A stretch of 64,000 nucleotides of DNA. It comes from JAABQG01 sp963726365 (GTDB taxonomy: Bacteria; Pseudomonadota; Gammaproteobacteria; Burkholderiales; Burkholderiaceae_C). The notes below the pieces were generated by a model. It saw only the letters and a program-made list of their open reading frames with translations, was not told where the DNA came from and ran no database searches. The DNA lies in NCBI GenBank assembly GCA_963726365.1, contig CAVSCI010000026.1, positions 50,310 through 114,309 of the forward strand, given 5' to 3'. Within the stretch, counting starts at the first letter, position 1, and every line of letters starts with the position of its first letter. The translations under genes were made by a program, and so were the position numbers. This document shows positions 30,938 through 40,532 of this stretch, piece by piece.

Positions 30938-31291
30938 TCAGGAACCGCGGTACGTGGAGTAACTCCAGGGACTGACCAGAAGCGGCACATGGTAGTGCTC
31001 ATCCACATGCGCCACGCCGAAATCCAGGCTGACGCGGTTCAGGAAATTCGGCTCCGGCAGCACCACACCGCGCGCCTTGAAATAACCCGCCACGTCAAAC
31101 ACCAGCCGGTAGGTGCCGGCCTTCAGACTGGCGTTGTCGTACAACGGCCCGTCGGGGTTGCGGCCATCGGCGTTGAGCTCAAACTGCTTGACCAGCGTGG
31201 CCTCGTCCCCATGCGTGACGTAAAGCGCCACCGTCATGCCGGCCGCGGGCGTGCCGTGCATGGTGTCCAGAACATGTGTACTCAATCCCAT
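30938..31291 (-). CDS. hiuH: 5-Hydroxyisourate hydrolase (transthyretin-like)
   Basis: A 117-residue HIU hydrolase, which opens 5-hydroxyisourate to OHCU directly after the PuuD step. Both family signatures are present: MGLSTHVLDTMHGTPAAGMT at the N-terminus with the catalytic histidine, and HYHVPLLVSPWSYSTYRGS at the C-terminus (Y-R-G-S end). Intact. It diverges from the gntR gene across 78 bp containing the TGTATACA operator and lies 92 bp upstream of xdhA, so it may be transcribed with xdhAB. Confidence 0.95.
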   Translation of the reverse strand: MGLSTHVLDTMHGTPAAGMTVALYVTHGDEATLVKQFELNADGRNPDGPLYDNASLKAGTYRLVFDVAGYFKARGVVLPEPNFLNRVSLDFGVAHVDEHYHVPLLVSPWSYSTYRGS

Positions 31292-31320
31292 GGCAAGCTC
31301 CCATCCATAAAAACCGATTC

Positions 31321-31340
31321 GGTGGACCAAAGTGTATACA
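31321..31340. promoter_or_regulatory. TGTATACA operator and promoter in the hiuH/gntR divergent region
   Basis: GGTGGACCAAAGTGTATACA ends in the palindrome TGTATACA (31333-31340); 19 bases match the puuD upstream site exactly. TATACA (31335-31340) and TATGAT (31358-31363), 17 bp apart, can serve as -35 and -10 for gntR. The palindrome would then cover the -35, so binding would repress gntR. A start point near 31370 would make the gntR message nearly leaderless. Confidence 0.6.
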
Positions 31341-31369
31341 CTTTTTGAATTTCGTTCTATGATGCCCGC

Positions 31370-32035
31370 ATGGAAACATCGACCACAGGTTTCATCGTCG
31401 AGGCGCTGACCAAGGCCATCGTCGAGCACCGCCTGCAGCCTGGCAGCAAGCTGGCCGAGCAGAAACTCGCCGACCATTTTGGCGTCTCGCGCACACTGGT
31501 CCGCCAGGCACTTTTTCAGCTCTCGCAGAACCGCCTGATCACGATGGAGCCCGCGCGCGGCGCCTTCGTGGCCGCGCCCTCGGTGGATGAAGCCCGGCAG
31601 GTATTTGCCGTGCGCCGCATGCTGGAGGCCGAAATGACACGCGCCTTCATGCGCGAAGCCACCCCTGCCAAGCTGCAGGCGCTGAGAGATCATCTGGCCG
31701 AGGAGCACGGGGCTGTCATCCGGGAGGACGTGCCCGGCCGCACTGAACTGCTCCGCGACTTCCACGTGCGCATCGCCGAACTCATGGGCAATGAAGTCCT
31801 GGCGCAACTGCTGGGCGAGCTGATCTCCCGCTGTGCGCTGATCACGCTGATGTACCAGACCCACAGTGCCGCCGAACACTCCAGCGAAGAGCATGCGGCC
31901 ATCGTCACTGCGATGGCCGCCGGCGACGAAGCGCTGGCCGTGCAACTGATGAACGACCACCTGGCCCATGTCGAAGCCAGCCTGACCTTTGACCGCAAGG
32001 TGCCGACCCACGACATTGCATTGGCGCTGTCCTGA
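31370..32035 (+). CDS. GntR-family (FadR subfamily) transcriptional regulator
   Basis: A 221-residue regulator with an N-terminal winged helix (LAEQKLADHFGVSRTLVRQA, about 27-46, and PARGAFVAAPSVDEARQVFA) and a C-terminal FCD ligand domain (RDFHVRIAELMGNEVLAQLL, EEHAAIVTAMAAGDEALAVQ) whose histidines usually hold a metal. Position at the centre of the purine genes and the shared TGTATACA sites point to control of purine catabolism; the effector is probably a pathway intermediate. No Shine-Dalgarno sequence is evident before the ATG. The gene is intact and is followed after 34 bp by puuE. Confidence 0.9.
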   Translation: METSTTGFIVEALTKAIVEHRLQPGSKLAEQKLADHFGVSRTLVRQALFQLSQNRLITMEPARGAFVAAPSVDEARQVFAVRRMLEAEMTRAFMREATPAKLQALRDHLAEEHGAVIREDVPGRTELLRDFHVRIAELMGNEVLAQLLGELISRCALITLMYQTHSAAEHSSEEHAAIVTAMAAGDEALAVQLMNDHLAHVEASLTFDRKVPTHDIALALS

Positions 32036-32069
32036 CCTTCCAAAATTGCGACTGCAATCTCCACCCACC

Positions 32070-33026
32070 ATGACTGACCGCTCCTCTCCCCCCTACCCGC
32101 GCGACCTCGTTGGCTACGGTCGCGACGTGCCGCATGCCCAGTGGCCCCGCGGCGCGCGTATTGCCGTGCAGTTCGTTCTTAACTACGAAGAAGGCGGTGA
32201 AAACAACGTGTTGCACGGCGACCCGACTTCGGAGACCTTTTTGTCCGAGCTGGTCACCGCTCAGGCCTACGAAAACCGCCACATGACCATGGATTCCATG
32301 TACGAGTACGGCTCGCGCGCGGGCATCTGGCGCATCCTGCGGGAGTTCGAACGCCGCGGCCTGCCTCTCACCGTGTTTGCCGTCGCGATGGCCCTGGAGC
32401 GCTACCCCGAGTTGAGCCAGGCCTTCATGGAACTGGGCCACGAGATCGCCTGCCACGGCTTCAAGTGGATTCACTACCAGAACCTGCCGGAGGCCACCGA
32501 GCGCCGGCACATCGCCATTGCCAGCCACATCCTCAAGGACATGACCGCAGGCAAGTGGCCACTGGGCTGGTACACCGGCCGCGACAGCCCCAACACCCAC
32601 CGGCTGGTGGCCGACCAGGGCGGCTATGAGTACGACAGCGACTATTACGGCGACGACCTGCCGTTCTACATGCCCGTCACCAAAACCGACGGCACACTCG
32701 TCCAGCAGCTCATCGTGCCTTATTCGCTGGACACCAACGACATGCGCTTTGTGCAGGCCCAGGGCTTCAACACGGGCGAGCACTTCCTGACCTACCTCAA
32801 GGACAGCTTCGACGTGCTCTATGCCGAGGGCGACCCCGACGGGCTGAACCGGCCCAAGATGATGAGCATCGGCATGCATTGCCGCCTGCTCGGCAAGCCG
32901 GGACGCTTTGGCGCGCTGCAGAAGTTTCTGGACCACGTGCAGCGCCATGAGCATGTCTGGATCTGCCGGCGTATCGACATCGCGCGGCACTGGAAACAGG
33001 TCCATCCCTTCACCGACTCCGTTTGA
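32070..33026 (+). CDS. puuE: Allantoinase PuuE (polysaccharide-deacetylase fold)
   Basis: A 318-residue allantoinase of the metal-independent/polysaccharide-deacetylase-related PuuE type, converting allantoin to allantoate. Conserved segments: YPRDLVGYGRDVPHAQWPRG, VQFVLNYEEGGENNVLHGDP, SMYEYGSRAGIWRILREFER, ELGHEIACHGFKWIHYQNLP and WYTGRDSPNTHRLVADQGGY, all in the order expected. Intact. Its stop at 33026 lies 8 bp before the ATG of the uraD fusion. The gene set replaces the usual amidohydrolase-type allantoinase (allB), which is not seen here. Confidence 0.94.
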   Translation: MTDRSSPPYPRDLVGYGRDVPHAQWPRGARIAVQFVLNYEEGGENNVLHGDPTSETFLSELVTAQAYENRHMTMDSMYEYGSRAGIWRILREFERRGLPLTVFAVAMALERYPELSQAFMELGHEIACHGFKWIHYQNLPEATERRHIAIASHILKDMTAGKWPLGWYTGRDSPNTHRLVADQGGYEYDSDYYGDDLPFYMPVTKTDGTLVQQLIVPYSLDTNDMRFVQAQGFNTGEHFLTYLKDSFDVLYAEGDPDGLNRPKMMSIGMHCRLLGKPGRFGALQKFLDHVQRHEHVWICRRIDIARHWKQVHPFTDSV

Positions 33027-33034
33027 GGCGCAGC

Positions 33035-34813
33035 ATGCCCCTGACCCTTGCCCAACTGAATGCGGCGCCGCTCCATGAGGCCACGCAAATGCTCGACGGC
33101 CTGTACGAGCACTCCCCGTGGATTGCCGAGGCCGCGCTGGCGCAACGCCCTTTTGCTTCGGTGGCCCACCTGAAACACGCCATGACGCAGGTACTGGACG
33201 CCGCCGGGCGCGAACCGCAACTCGCGCTGATCCGCGCCCACCCCGAACTTGCGGGCAAGGCCATGGTCAGCAACACGCTGACAGCCGAGTCCACGAATGA
33301 ACAGAACAAGGCTGGCCTGACGAACTGCACCCCGGCCGAGCTGGCGCAGATCCAGCAGCTCAACGCCGGCTACAACGCCAGGTTCGGCTTCCCGTTCGTC
33401 CTGGCCGTGCGGGGCCCGCGCGGCACCGGCCTGGCGAAGCAGGAGATCATCGACACCTTTCAGCGCCGTGTGCACAACCATCCTGACTTCGAGCTGCAGG
33501 AAAGCCTGCGCAACATCCACCGCATCGTGGAGATCCGCCTGAACGACAAATTCGCCGTCGAGCCGACCCAAGGCAACCACGTCTGGGATTGGTCGGAAGA
33601 ACTCGCGCAGCACAGCGATCCGGGCTTCAAGGAGGCCGGCCAGCTCACGGTGACCTACCTCACCGAGGCCCACCGCACCTGCGCTCAGCGCCTGTCGTGG
33701 TGGATGAAGGAAAGCGGCTTCGACGAGGTGGCGGTGGACGCGGTGGGCAACGTGGTCGGCCGATACCACGCGGCCGACCCGGCGGCCCCGCTGCTGATGA
33801 CGGGCTCCCACTTTGACACCGTGCGCAATGGCGGCAAGTACGACGGGCGACTGGGCATCTTCGTGCCCATGGAGTGCGTGCGCGCACTTGCGGCCAGCGG
33901 ACGGCGCCTGCCCTTTGGCATCGAGGTCGTCGGCTTTGCCGAGGAGGAAGGCCAGCGCTACAAGGCGACCTTCCTCGGCTCCGGTGCGCTGACGGGCGAC
34001 TTCCATTCCGAATGGCTGGACCAGGTCGATGCCGACGGCATCTCCATGCGCGAAGCGATGAAGCAGGCCGACCTGCCGGCCACGCTGGAGGCCATTGCCA
34101 CCCTGCGCCGCGATCCCTCGCGCTACCTCGGCTTCGTCGAAGTTCACATCGAACAAGGGCCGGTGCTCAATGAGCTGAACCTGCCGCTGGGCATCGTCAC
34201 CTCGATCAACGGCAGCGTGCGCTATGCGTGCGAGGTCATCGGCATGGCCAGCCACGCCGGCACGACGCCGATGGACCGCCGGCGCGACGCCGCCGCCGCC
34301 GTGGCCGAGCTGATCCTCGCGGCAGAGAGGCGCGCTGGCGCCGACGGCGACTCCGTGGCCACCGTCGGCCAGTTGCTGGTGCCCAATGGCTCGACCAACG
34401 TGGTGCCGGGGCGCTGCCAGTTCACGCTGGACCTGCGCGCCCCCACCGATGCACAACGCGATGCGATGGTGGCCGACGTGCTCGCGGCACTGGCGGAAAT
34501 CTGTGTCCGGCGACAACTGCGCTACACGGTGGAAGAAACCATGCGCGCCGCTGCCGCGCCCAGCGCGCCCGCCTGGCAGCAACGCTGGGAAGAGGCGGTG
34601 ACATCTCTCGGCGTCCCGCTGCACCGCATGCCCAGCGGCGCGGGGCACGACGCGATGAAACTGCACGAAGTCATGCCGCAGGCGATGCTGTTCGTGCGCG
34701 GCCAGAACTCAGGCATCAGCCACAACCCGCTGGAAAGCACCACCAGCGACGACATGCAACTGGCAGTGGACGCTTTTTCCGCGCTGCTGGACCAACTCGC
34801 CAACCTCTCCTGA
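33035..34813 (+). CDS. Fusion of OHCU decarboxylase (UraD) and allantoate amidohydrolase-type enzyme
   Basis: A 592-residue two-domain protein. Residues about 1-165 are UraD: LLDGLYEHSPW-like start (seen as MLDGLYEHSPWIAEAALAQR), the catalytic histidine in IRAHPELAGKAM, EQNKAGL and the FGFPFVLAVRG core. Residues about 175-592 are an M20 hydantoinase/carbamoylase-type hydrolase: MTGSHFDTVRNGGKYDGRLG, FAEEEGQRYKATFLGSGALT, VEVHIEQGPVLNELNLPLGI, with metal ligands H, D, E, E and H. It therefore makes allantoin from OHCU and, two steps later, hydrolyses allantoate. PuuE, which acts between the two, is encoded immediately upstream. GAGG 6 nt before the ATG supports this start. Confidence 0.9.
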   Translation: MPLTLAQLNAAPLHEATQMLDGLYEHSPWIAEAALAQRPFASVAHLKHAMTQVLDAAGREPQLALIRAHPELAGKAMVSNTLTAESTNEQNKAGLTNCTPAELAQIQQLNAGYNARFGFPFVLAVRGPRGTGLAKQEIIDTFQRRVHNHPDFELQESLRNIHRIVEIRLNDKFAVEPTQGNHVWDWSEELAQHSDPGFKEAGQLTVTYLTEAHRTCAQRLSWWMKESGFDEVAVDAVGNVVGRYHAADPAAPLLMTGSHFDTVRNGGKYDGRLGIFVPMECVRALAASGRRLPFGIEVVGFAEEEGQRYKATFLGSGALTGDFHSEWLDQVDADGISMREAMKQADLPATLEAIATLRRDPSRYLGFVEVHIEQGPVLNELNLPLGIVTSINGSVRYACEVIGMASHAGTTPMDRRRDAAAAVAELILAAERRAGADGDSVATVGQLLVPNGSTNVVPGRCQFTLDLRAPTDAQRDAMVADVLAALAEICVRRQLRYTVEETMRAAAAPSAPAWQQRWEEAVTSLGVPLHRMPSGAGHDAMKLHEVMPQAMLFVRGQNSGISHNPLESTTSDDMQLAVDAFSALLDQLANLS

Positions 34814-34834
34814 CTGATCGAAAGTGGATTTGCC

Positions 34835-36058
34835 ATGAAACCCTATGAGCAACTGGATGCCTGGATCGACGCCCACTTTGATGAGCAGGTGCGCTTCCTG
34901 CAGGAGTTGATCCGCGTCCCGACCGACACCCCGCCCGGCAACAATGCGCCGCACGCCGACCGCGCCGCCGAGCTCCTGCGCGCGATGGGGCTGGACGCCG
35001 AGAAACACCCGGTGCCGGAAGCCGAAGTGCGCGCTGCCGGGCTGGAAAGCATCACCAACCTGCTGGTGCGACGCAACTACGGCCCCGGCAAGACCGTGCT
35101 GCTCAACGCGCACGGCGACGTGGTCCCGCCTGGTGAAGGCTGGACGCACGACCCCTATGGCGGCGAGGTCGAGGATGGCAAGATTTACGGCCGCGCCTCG
35201 GCAGTCAGCAAGTGCGATTTTTCAACCTATGCGTTCGCGGTGCGCGCGCTCGAGGCCGTGGCCCGGCCCAAGGCCGGCAAGGTCGAACTGTTGTTCACGT
35301 ATGACGAGGAGTTTGGCGGCGAAGTCGGCCCGGCCTGGCTGCTCAAGCACAAAGTGATCCACCCCGACCTGATGATTGCCGCCGGCTTCAGCTACCAGGT
35401 CATCACCGCGCACAACGGCTGCCTGCAGATGGAAGTCACCGTGCACGGCAAGATGGCGCACGCCGCCATTCCTGATTCGGGCGTGGATGCGCTTCAGGCG
35501 GCGGTCCATATCCTCAACGCCCTTTACGCGCAGAACACGCTTTACAAACAGGTTCGCTCCAAGGTCGAAGGCATCACGCATCCGTACCTGAACGTCGGCA
35601 TGATCGAGGGCGGCACCAACACCAACGTGATCCCCGGGCGCGTGAGTTTCAAATTGGATCGCCGCATGATTCCCGAGGAGAACCCGGCCGAAGTGGAAGC
35701 CACGCTGCGCCAGGTGATTGCCGAGGCCGCTGCACAGCAGCCTGGCATCACCGTGGACGTCAAGCGCATCCTGCTGGCCAACGCTATGAAACCCCTGATG
35801 GGCAACAAGCCGCTGGTGGACGCGATCCAGAAACACGGCCAGGCGGTGTTTGGCGAAACCATTCCAGCCCTGGGCACCCCGCTGTACACCGACGTGCGCC
35901 TGTTCTGCGAGGCCGGCATTCCCGGCGTGATCTACGGTGCCGGTCCGCGCACGGTGCTGGAGTCGCACGCCAAGCGCGCTGACGAACGCCTCGACCTCGA
36001 AGACCTGCGCCGCGCCACCAAGGTTATCGCTCGCACCTTGCACGATCTGCTGGGCTGA
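34835..36058 (+). CDS. M20-family metallohydrolase with altered metal site
   Basis: A 407-residue ArgE/DapE-type M20 hydrolase. Seen: LLNAHGDVVPPGEGWTHDPY (first metal histidine and aspartate), FTYDEEFGGEVGP (general base and ligand glutamates), HGKMAHAAIPDSGVDALQAA (dimerisation domain), and VLESHAKRADERLDLEDLRR (last histidine). The usual G-R-G-A-x-D-M-K-G, with the metal-bridging aspartate, reads GRASAVSKCDF, and the later aspartate/glutamate ligand region reads MIAAGFSYQV. It is 21 bp after the uraD fusion, so it is probably a late step of purine breakdown such as ureidoglycolate or N-carbamoyl handling; this is inference from position. Confidence 0.75.
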   Translation: MKPYEQLDAWIDAHFDEQVRFLQELIRVPTDTPPGNNAPHADRAAELLRAMGLDAEKHPVPEAEVRAAGLESITNLLVRRNYGPGKTVLLNAHGDVVPPGEGWTHDPYGGEVEDGKIYGRASAVSKCDFSTYAFAVRALEAVARPKAGKVELLFTYDEEFGGEVGPAWLLKHKVIHPDLMIAAGFSYQVITAHNGCLQMEVTVHGKMAHAAIPDSGVDALQAAVHILNALYAQNTLYKQVRSKVEGITHPYLNVGMIEGGTNTNVIPGRVSFKLDRRMIPEENPAEVEATLRQVIAEAAAQQPGITVDVKRILLANAMKPLMGNKPLVDAIQKHGQAVFGETIPALGTPLYTDVRLFCEAGIPGVIYGAGPRTVLESHAKRADERLDLEDLRRATKVIARTLHDLLG

Positions 36059-36383
36059 TCCGGCGCCAGGCTCCCGGGCCTTCGCGCCCAGCCGTCCGCG
36101 CACGCTCGGGCGGAACTGGGCGGGCTTTGTTCGCCGGCATCCGGACGCAGGCCGCGCGCCTGACGGCCAGAAGCAGCCTTTGCCGACAAGGCCATTACCG
36201 TTGCGCAGGTCAAAGCTGAATCACCCTATCTGGCGCCTTTACCTCGGGTTGTCCTGTATACAAATTTTCCTCTATTTTGTATACAGTTGTGTCCGCCTTA
36301 ACAAGGACATGTGCGCGCGGCGGGACTGCCCAAGCGCTGCACGCTGTGAACCTTGCCCTGTTCCCAACCCTTCAGGAGATGCC
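36059..36383. other. 325-bp region upstream of the NCS2 permease
   Basis: No gene is visible. The first ~150 bp are GC-rich; the second half is AT-rich and carries the paired TGTATACA operators at 36255-36285 together with a possible promoter (TTGTCC at 36250-36255 and TATTTT at 36273-36278, 17 bp apart). Confidence 0.55.
36255..36285. promoter_or_regulatory. Paired TGTATACA operators before the NCS2 permease
   Basis: TGTATACA occurs at 36255-36262 and again at 36278-36285, 23 bp centre to centre (about two helical turns), flanking the candidate -10. Two sites with this spacing fit binding of two GntR dimers on one face of the helix and a repressing role. Confidence 0.65.
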
Positions 36384-37934
36384 ATGACCGCCACCGTTCA
36401 CCCCGTCGACGAACGCCTGCCCACCGGCAAGCTGGCCGCGCTGGGCCTGCAGCACGTGCTGGTCATGTATGCCGGCGCCGTGGCCGTTCCGCTGATCGTG
36501 GGACGTGCGCTCAAGCTCAGCCCCGAGCAGGTGGCGATGCTGATCTCGGCCGACCTGTTCTGCTGCGGCCTGGTCACCTTGATCCAGTCGCTGGGCGCGA
36601 CCCAATGGTTCGGCATCAAGCTGCCGGTGATGATGGGCGTGACCTTTGCCTCGGTGGCGCCGATGGTGGCGATGGCCAACAGCAACCCGGGCGTGGCCGG
36701 CGCCGGGCTGATCTTCGGCTCGATCATCGGGGCCGGCGTGATCTCGATCCTGATTGCGCCCATCGTGAGCCGCATGCTGCGCTACTTCCCGCCCGTGGTC
36801 ACCGGCACCATCATTGCCGTGATCGGCATCAGCCTGATGCGCATCGGCATCAACTGGATCTTCGGCAACCCCTTCGGCCCCACCGCCCCCAGCATCGTGA
36901 GCCCCGAGCACGCCAAGTGGCTGGCCGACGTCGGCAGCCTGGCCAACGCCAGCGTCACGCCGGCCGCCCCGATGGCGGCCGCCTCGGCCCCGGCCTCCGG
37001 GGCCTCGGCCGCGGTCCTCACGGCGGTCCCGGCCATCCCCAAGGGCCTGGCGCTGGTGGGCACGCGTGCCCAACCCGAAATACGCGCAGCTGTCGCACAT
37101 CGGCATCGCCACGCTGGTGCTGGTGTCGATCCTGCTGATCGCCAAGTACGCCAAGGGCTTCGTGGCCAACATCTCGGTGCTGCTGGGCATCATCATCGGC
37201 GCCGTCGTCGCCACGGCGGCGGGCCTCATGACCTTCGAAAAAGTGGCCAAGGCCGGCTGGTTCGACATGGTGCTGCCGTTCGAGATCGCCATGCCCGTGT
37301 TCGACCCGATCCTGATCCTGACCATGACGCTGGTGATGATCGTGGTGATGATCGAATCCACCGGCATGTTCCTGGCGCTGGGCGACATGACCGGCAAGAA
37401 GATCGACCAGAAGATGCTGACCGCGGCCTGCGCACCGATGGCCTGGGCACCCTGATCGGCGGCATCTTCAACACCTTCCCCTACACCAGCTTCTCGCAGA
37501 ACGTGGGGCTGGTGGGCGTCACCGGCGTCAAGAGCCGCTTCGTCTGCGTGGCCGGCGGCATCATCCTGATCGTGCTCGGCCTGCTGCCCAAGATGGCGGC
37601 CCTGGTGGAATCGCTGCCGACCTTCGTGCTGGGCGGCGCCGGCCTGGTGATGTTCGGCATGGTGGCCGCCACCGGCATCCGCATCCTGTCCAACGTCGAC
37701 TACAAGACCAACCGCAACAACCTGTTCATCGTCGCCATCTCGATCGGCATCGGCATGATCCCGCTGATCGCGCCCAACTTCAAGCAGTGGATGCCGCACA
37801 GCATCCATCCGCTGATCGAATCGGGCATCCTGCTGTCGTCGATCTGCGCGGTGGCACTGAACCTGTACTTCAACGGCGCCCAGGGCGACGGGTCCGAAGC
37901 GATTGAGGCCGCCAAGCAGGCCGACGCGCACTGA
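36384..37934 (+). CDS. NCS2 nucleobase permease, xanthine/urate type (two frame shifts)
   Basis: About 516 residues. The NCS2 (nucleobase:cation symporter-2) family is recognised by LQHVLVMYAGAVAVPLIVGR, the QSLGATQWFGIKLPVMMGVT motif in TM3-4, FNTFPYTSFSQNVGLVGVTG with the family signature, and AATGIRILSNVDYKTNRNNL. Frame breaks near 37065 and 37432 compensate each other, so total length stays a multiple of three. An alanine/proline-rich loop lies at about 190-220. Location at the end of the purine operon and TGTATACA operators upstream suggest it imports xanthine or urate. AGGAG precedes the ATG. Confidence 0.9.
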   Translation: MTATVHPVDERLPTGKLAALGLQHVLVMYAGAVAVPLIVGRALKLSPEQVAMLISADLFCCGLVTLIQSLGATQWFGIKLPVMMGVTFASVAPMVAMANSNPGVAGAGLIFGSIIGAGVISILIAPIVSRMLRYFPPVVTGTIIAVIGISLMRIGINWIFGNPFGPTAPSIVSPEHAKWLADVGSLANASVTPAAPMAAASAPASGASAAVLTAVPAIPKGLALVGTRAQPEIRAAVAHRHRHAGAGVDPADRQVRQGLRGQHLGAAGHHHRRRRRHGGGPHDLRKSGQGRLVRHGAAVRDRHARVRPDPDPDHDAGDDRGDDRIHRHVPGAGRHDRQEDRPEDADRGLRTDGLGTLIGGIFNTFPYTSFSQNVGLVGVTGVKSRFVCVAGGIILIVLGLLPKMAALVESLPTFVLGGAGLVMFGMVAATGIRILSNVDYKTNRNNLFIVAISIGIGMIPLIAPNFKQWMPHSIHPLIESGILLSSICAVALNLYFNGAQGDGSEAIEAAKQADAH

Positions 37935-38108
37935 TCCCACTGAACCGCCAGCGCCAGGCCGCCGCGAGGCGGCGGCCCGTGCGCCCGCAACCAATCCGCC
38001 GGTATTGACGCAGATCGTCATTGCGGCAACTACTGACACGGTCACCCCGCCATTTGCAGTAGGCTCGTGCCCCGAGGCTGCCGTGTCAGCCCGACAAGAG
38101 GAGATTCA

Positions 38109-40413
38109 ATGAGCGACAAACTTTCCCCGGCCGAGACGGCCTTGCGCGATGCCGCGCGTGACTACCACCGCCTGCCGACGCGCGGCAAGATCTCGGTCAA
38201 CGCCACCAAGCCCCTGTCCAACCAGCGCGACCTGTCGCTGGCCTACTCGCCCGGCGTGGCCTACCCCTGCCTGGACATCCAGGCCGACCCCTCGCTGGCG
38301 CACGAGTACACCTCGCGCGGCAATCTGGTCGGCGTGATCACCAACGGCACCGCCGTGCTGGGCCTGGGCAACATCGGGCCGCTGGCCGGCAAGCCGGTCA
38401 TGGAGGGCAAGGGCTGCCTGTTCAAGAAGTTCGCCGGCATCGACGTGTTCGACATCGAACTGGCCGAGAACGACCCGGACAAGCTGGTCGAGATCATCGC
38501 GGCGATGGAGCCCACGCTGGGCGGCATCAACCTCGAAGACATCAAGGCGCCCGAGTGCTTCTACATCGAGCAGAAGCTGCGCGAACGCATGAACATTCCG
38601 GTGTTCCATGACGACCAGCATGGCACGGCCATCATTTCCGCGGCCGCCATGCTCAACGGCCTGGAACTGGTGGGCAAGAAGATCGGCGACGTGAAAGTCA
38701 CGGTCTCGGGCGCCGGTGCTGCAGCGCTGGCCTGCCTGGACGTGATGGTCGGCCTGGGTGTCAAGCGCGAGAACGTCTTTGTCTGCGACTCCAAGGGCGT
38801 GGTGTTCCAAGGCCGTCCTGGCGGCTTCGACGACTCCAAGGCGCGCTACGCGCAGACCACCGAGCTGCGCACGCTGGCCGATGTGGTGAATGGCGCAGAC
38901 GTGTTCCTGGGCTGCTCGGCCGCCGGCGTATTGACGCCGGAAATGGTCAAGACCATGGCCCCGAGCCCGATCATCCTGGCGCTGGCCAACCCCGAGCCGG
39001 AGATCCGCCCGGAGCTGGCCAAGGCGGTGCGCCCCGACTGCATCATTGCCACCGGCCGTTCGGACTACCCGAACCAGGTCAACAACGTACTGTGCTTCCC
39101 CTACATCTTCCGCGGTGCGCTCGACTGCGGCGCGACCAAGATCACCGAAGCCATGAAGCTGGCCTGCGTGCGCGAGATCGCGGACCTGGCCAAGGCCGAT
39201 ATCAGCGAGGAAGTGGCCAATGCCTATGCCGGCCAGGAACTCGCCTTTGGCACCGACTACATCATTCCGAAGCCCTTCGACTCGCGCCTGATCATGCGCA
39301 TTGCCCCGGCCGTGGCGAAGGCCGCCGAGGCCTCGGGCGTGGCCACCCGCCCGATCAAGGACATGGATGCCTACCGCCAGAACCTGTCGCGCTTCGTCTA
39401 TGCCACCGGCATGCTGATGACGCCGGTCTTTGCCGCAGCCCGCTCGGCGCCCGCCGCGACCAAGCGCGTGGCCTACGCCGAAGGCGAGGATGAGCGCGTC
39501 CTGAGGGCCGTTCAGATGGTGATCGAGGACAAGCTGGCCCGGCCGATCCTGATCGGCCGCCCCGCCGTGATCGAGGCGCGCATCGCCAAGGCCGGCCTGC
39601 GCTTGCAGATCGGCAAGGACTTTGAGTGCGTCAACCCCGAGGACGACCCCCGCTTCCGCCAGTACTGGGAAACCTATCACAAGCTGATGGGCCGCCACGG
39701 CGTGACGCCCGACGCCGCCAAGGCCGCCGTGCGCCGCTCCACCACCACCATTGCTTCACTGATGGTCAAGCTCGGCGACGCCGACGCCATGCTGTGCGGT
39801 CTGGTCGGGCAATTCGACGTGCACCTGGACCATATCCGCGACATCATCGGCCAGAAGCCAGGCAGCGCCGGCTTTGCCACGCTGAACGCCTTGATGCTGG
39901 AAAAGCAGACGCTGTTCGTTGCAGACACCTTCGTCAATGAGGACCCCAGCGCCGAACAGCTCGCTGGCATTGCGCTGATGGCCGCCGAGGAGGTGCGCCG
40001 CTTCGGCCTGCCGCCCAAGGTGGCCTTCCTCTCGCATTCCAACTACGGCTCGTCCAACCGGCCCTCGGCGCGCAAGATGCGCCAGGCGCGCGACCTGTTT
40101 GCCGCCATGGCACCGGACGTGGAGTGCGATGGCGAACTGCACGGCGATGCGGCCCTGTCCGAGGACATCCGCTCGCACTCGTCTGATGGAAACCACGCTT
40201 TCGGGCGAGGCCAACATCCTGATCTGCCCCAATCTGGACGCGGCCAACATCCTGTTCAACGTGCTCAAGATGACCGGCGGCCACGGCGTGACGGTGGGCC
40301 CCATCCTGCTCGGCGCAGCCGACACCGCCCACGTCCTGACGCCCTCGGCCACGGTGCGGCGGGTGGTCAACATGACGGCGCTGGCCGTCGCCGACGTCAA
40401 CGCCGTGCGCTGA
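38109..40413 (+). CDS. maeB: NADP-dependent malic enzyme, MaeB type (frame-shifted near the end)
   Basis: About 768 residues. The N-terminal malic-enzyme part contains NQRDLSLAYSPGVAYPCLDI, ITNGTAVLGLGNIGPLAGKP, FHDDQHGTAIISAAAMLNGL and the NADP-binding VSGAGAAALACLDVMVGLGV; the C-terminal third is a phosphotransacetylase-like regulatory domain (YAEGEDERVLRAVQMVIEDK, FLSHSNYGSSNRPSARKMRQ). It decarboxylates malate to pyruvate, and in this family acetyl-CoA often inhibits through the C-terminal domain. A single-base shift near 40182 is followed by EANILICPNLDAANILFNVL and a normal end. A strong hairpin follows. No functional tie to the purine genes is evident. Confidence 0.94.
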
Positions 40414-40431
40414 CGCGCCGGCCTGCCAGGA

Positions 40432-40459
40432 CCAAAAGGGTGCGCGCGCACCCTTTTGG
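40432..40459 (+). terminator. Rho-independent terminator after maeB
   Basis: A perfect 28-bp palindrome with 14-bp arms (CCAAAAGGGTGCGC and GCGCACCCTTTTGG) 18 bp after the maeB stop, followed by GGTTTTC. It separates maeB from the sigma-54 promoter of the next operon. Confidence 0.75.
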
Positions 40460-40532
40460 GGTTTTCATGGGCATGGGCAGACGCTCGCGCGGGTGACAAT
40501 GGGTGGCTTGCGGTTGCCAGGATCGATTCGCC

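Noticed and set aside
32819..34666. Long antisense frame opposite the uraD fusion
   Set aside because: Low-information histidine/arginine-rich translation; the sense strand has conserved enzymes.
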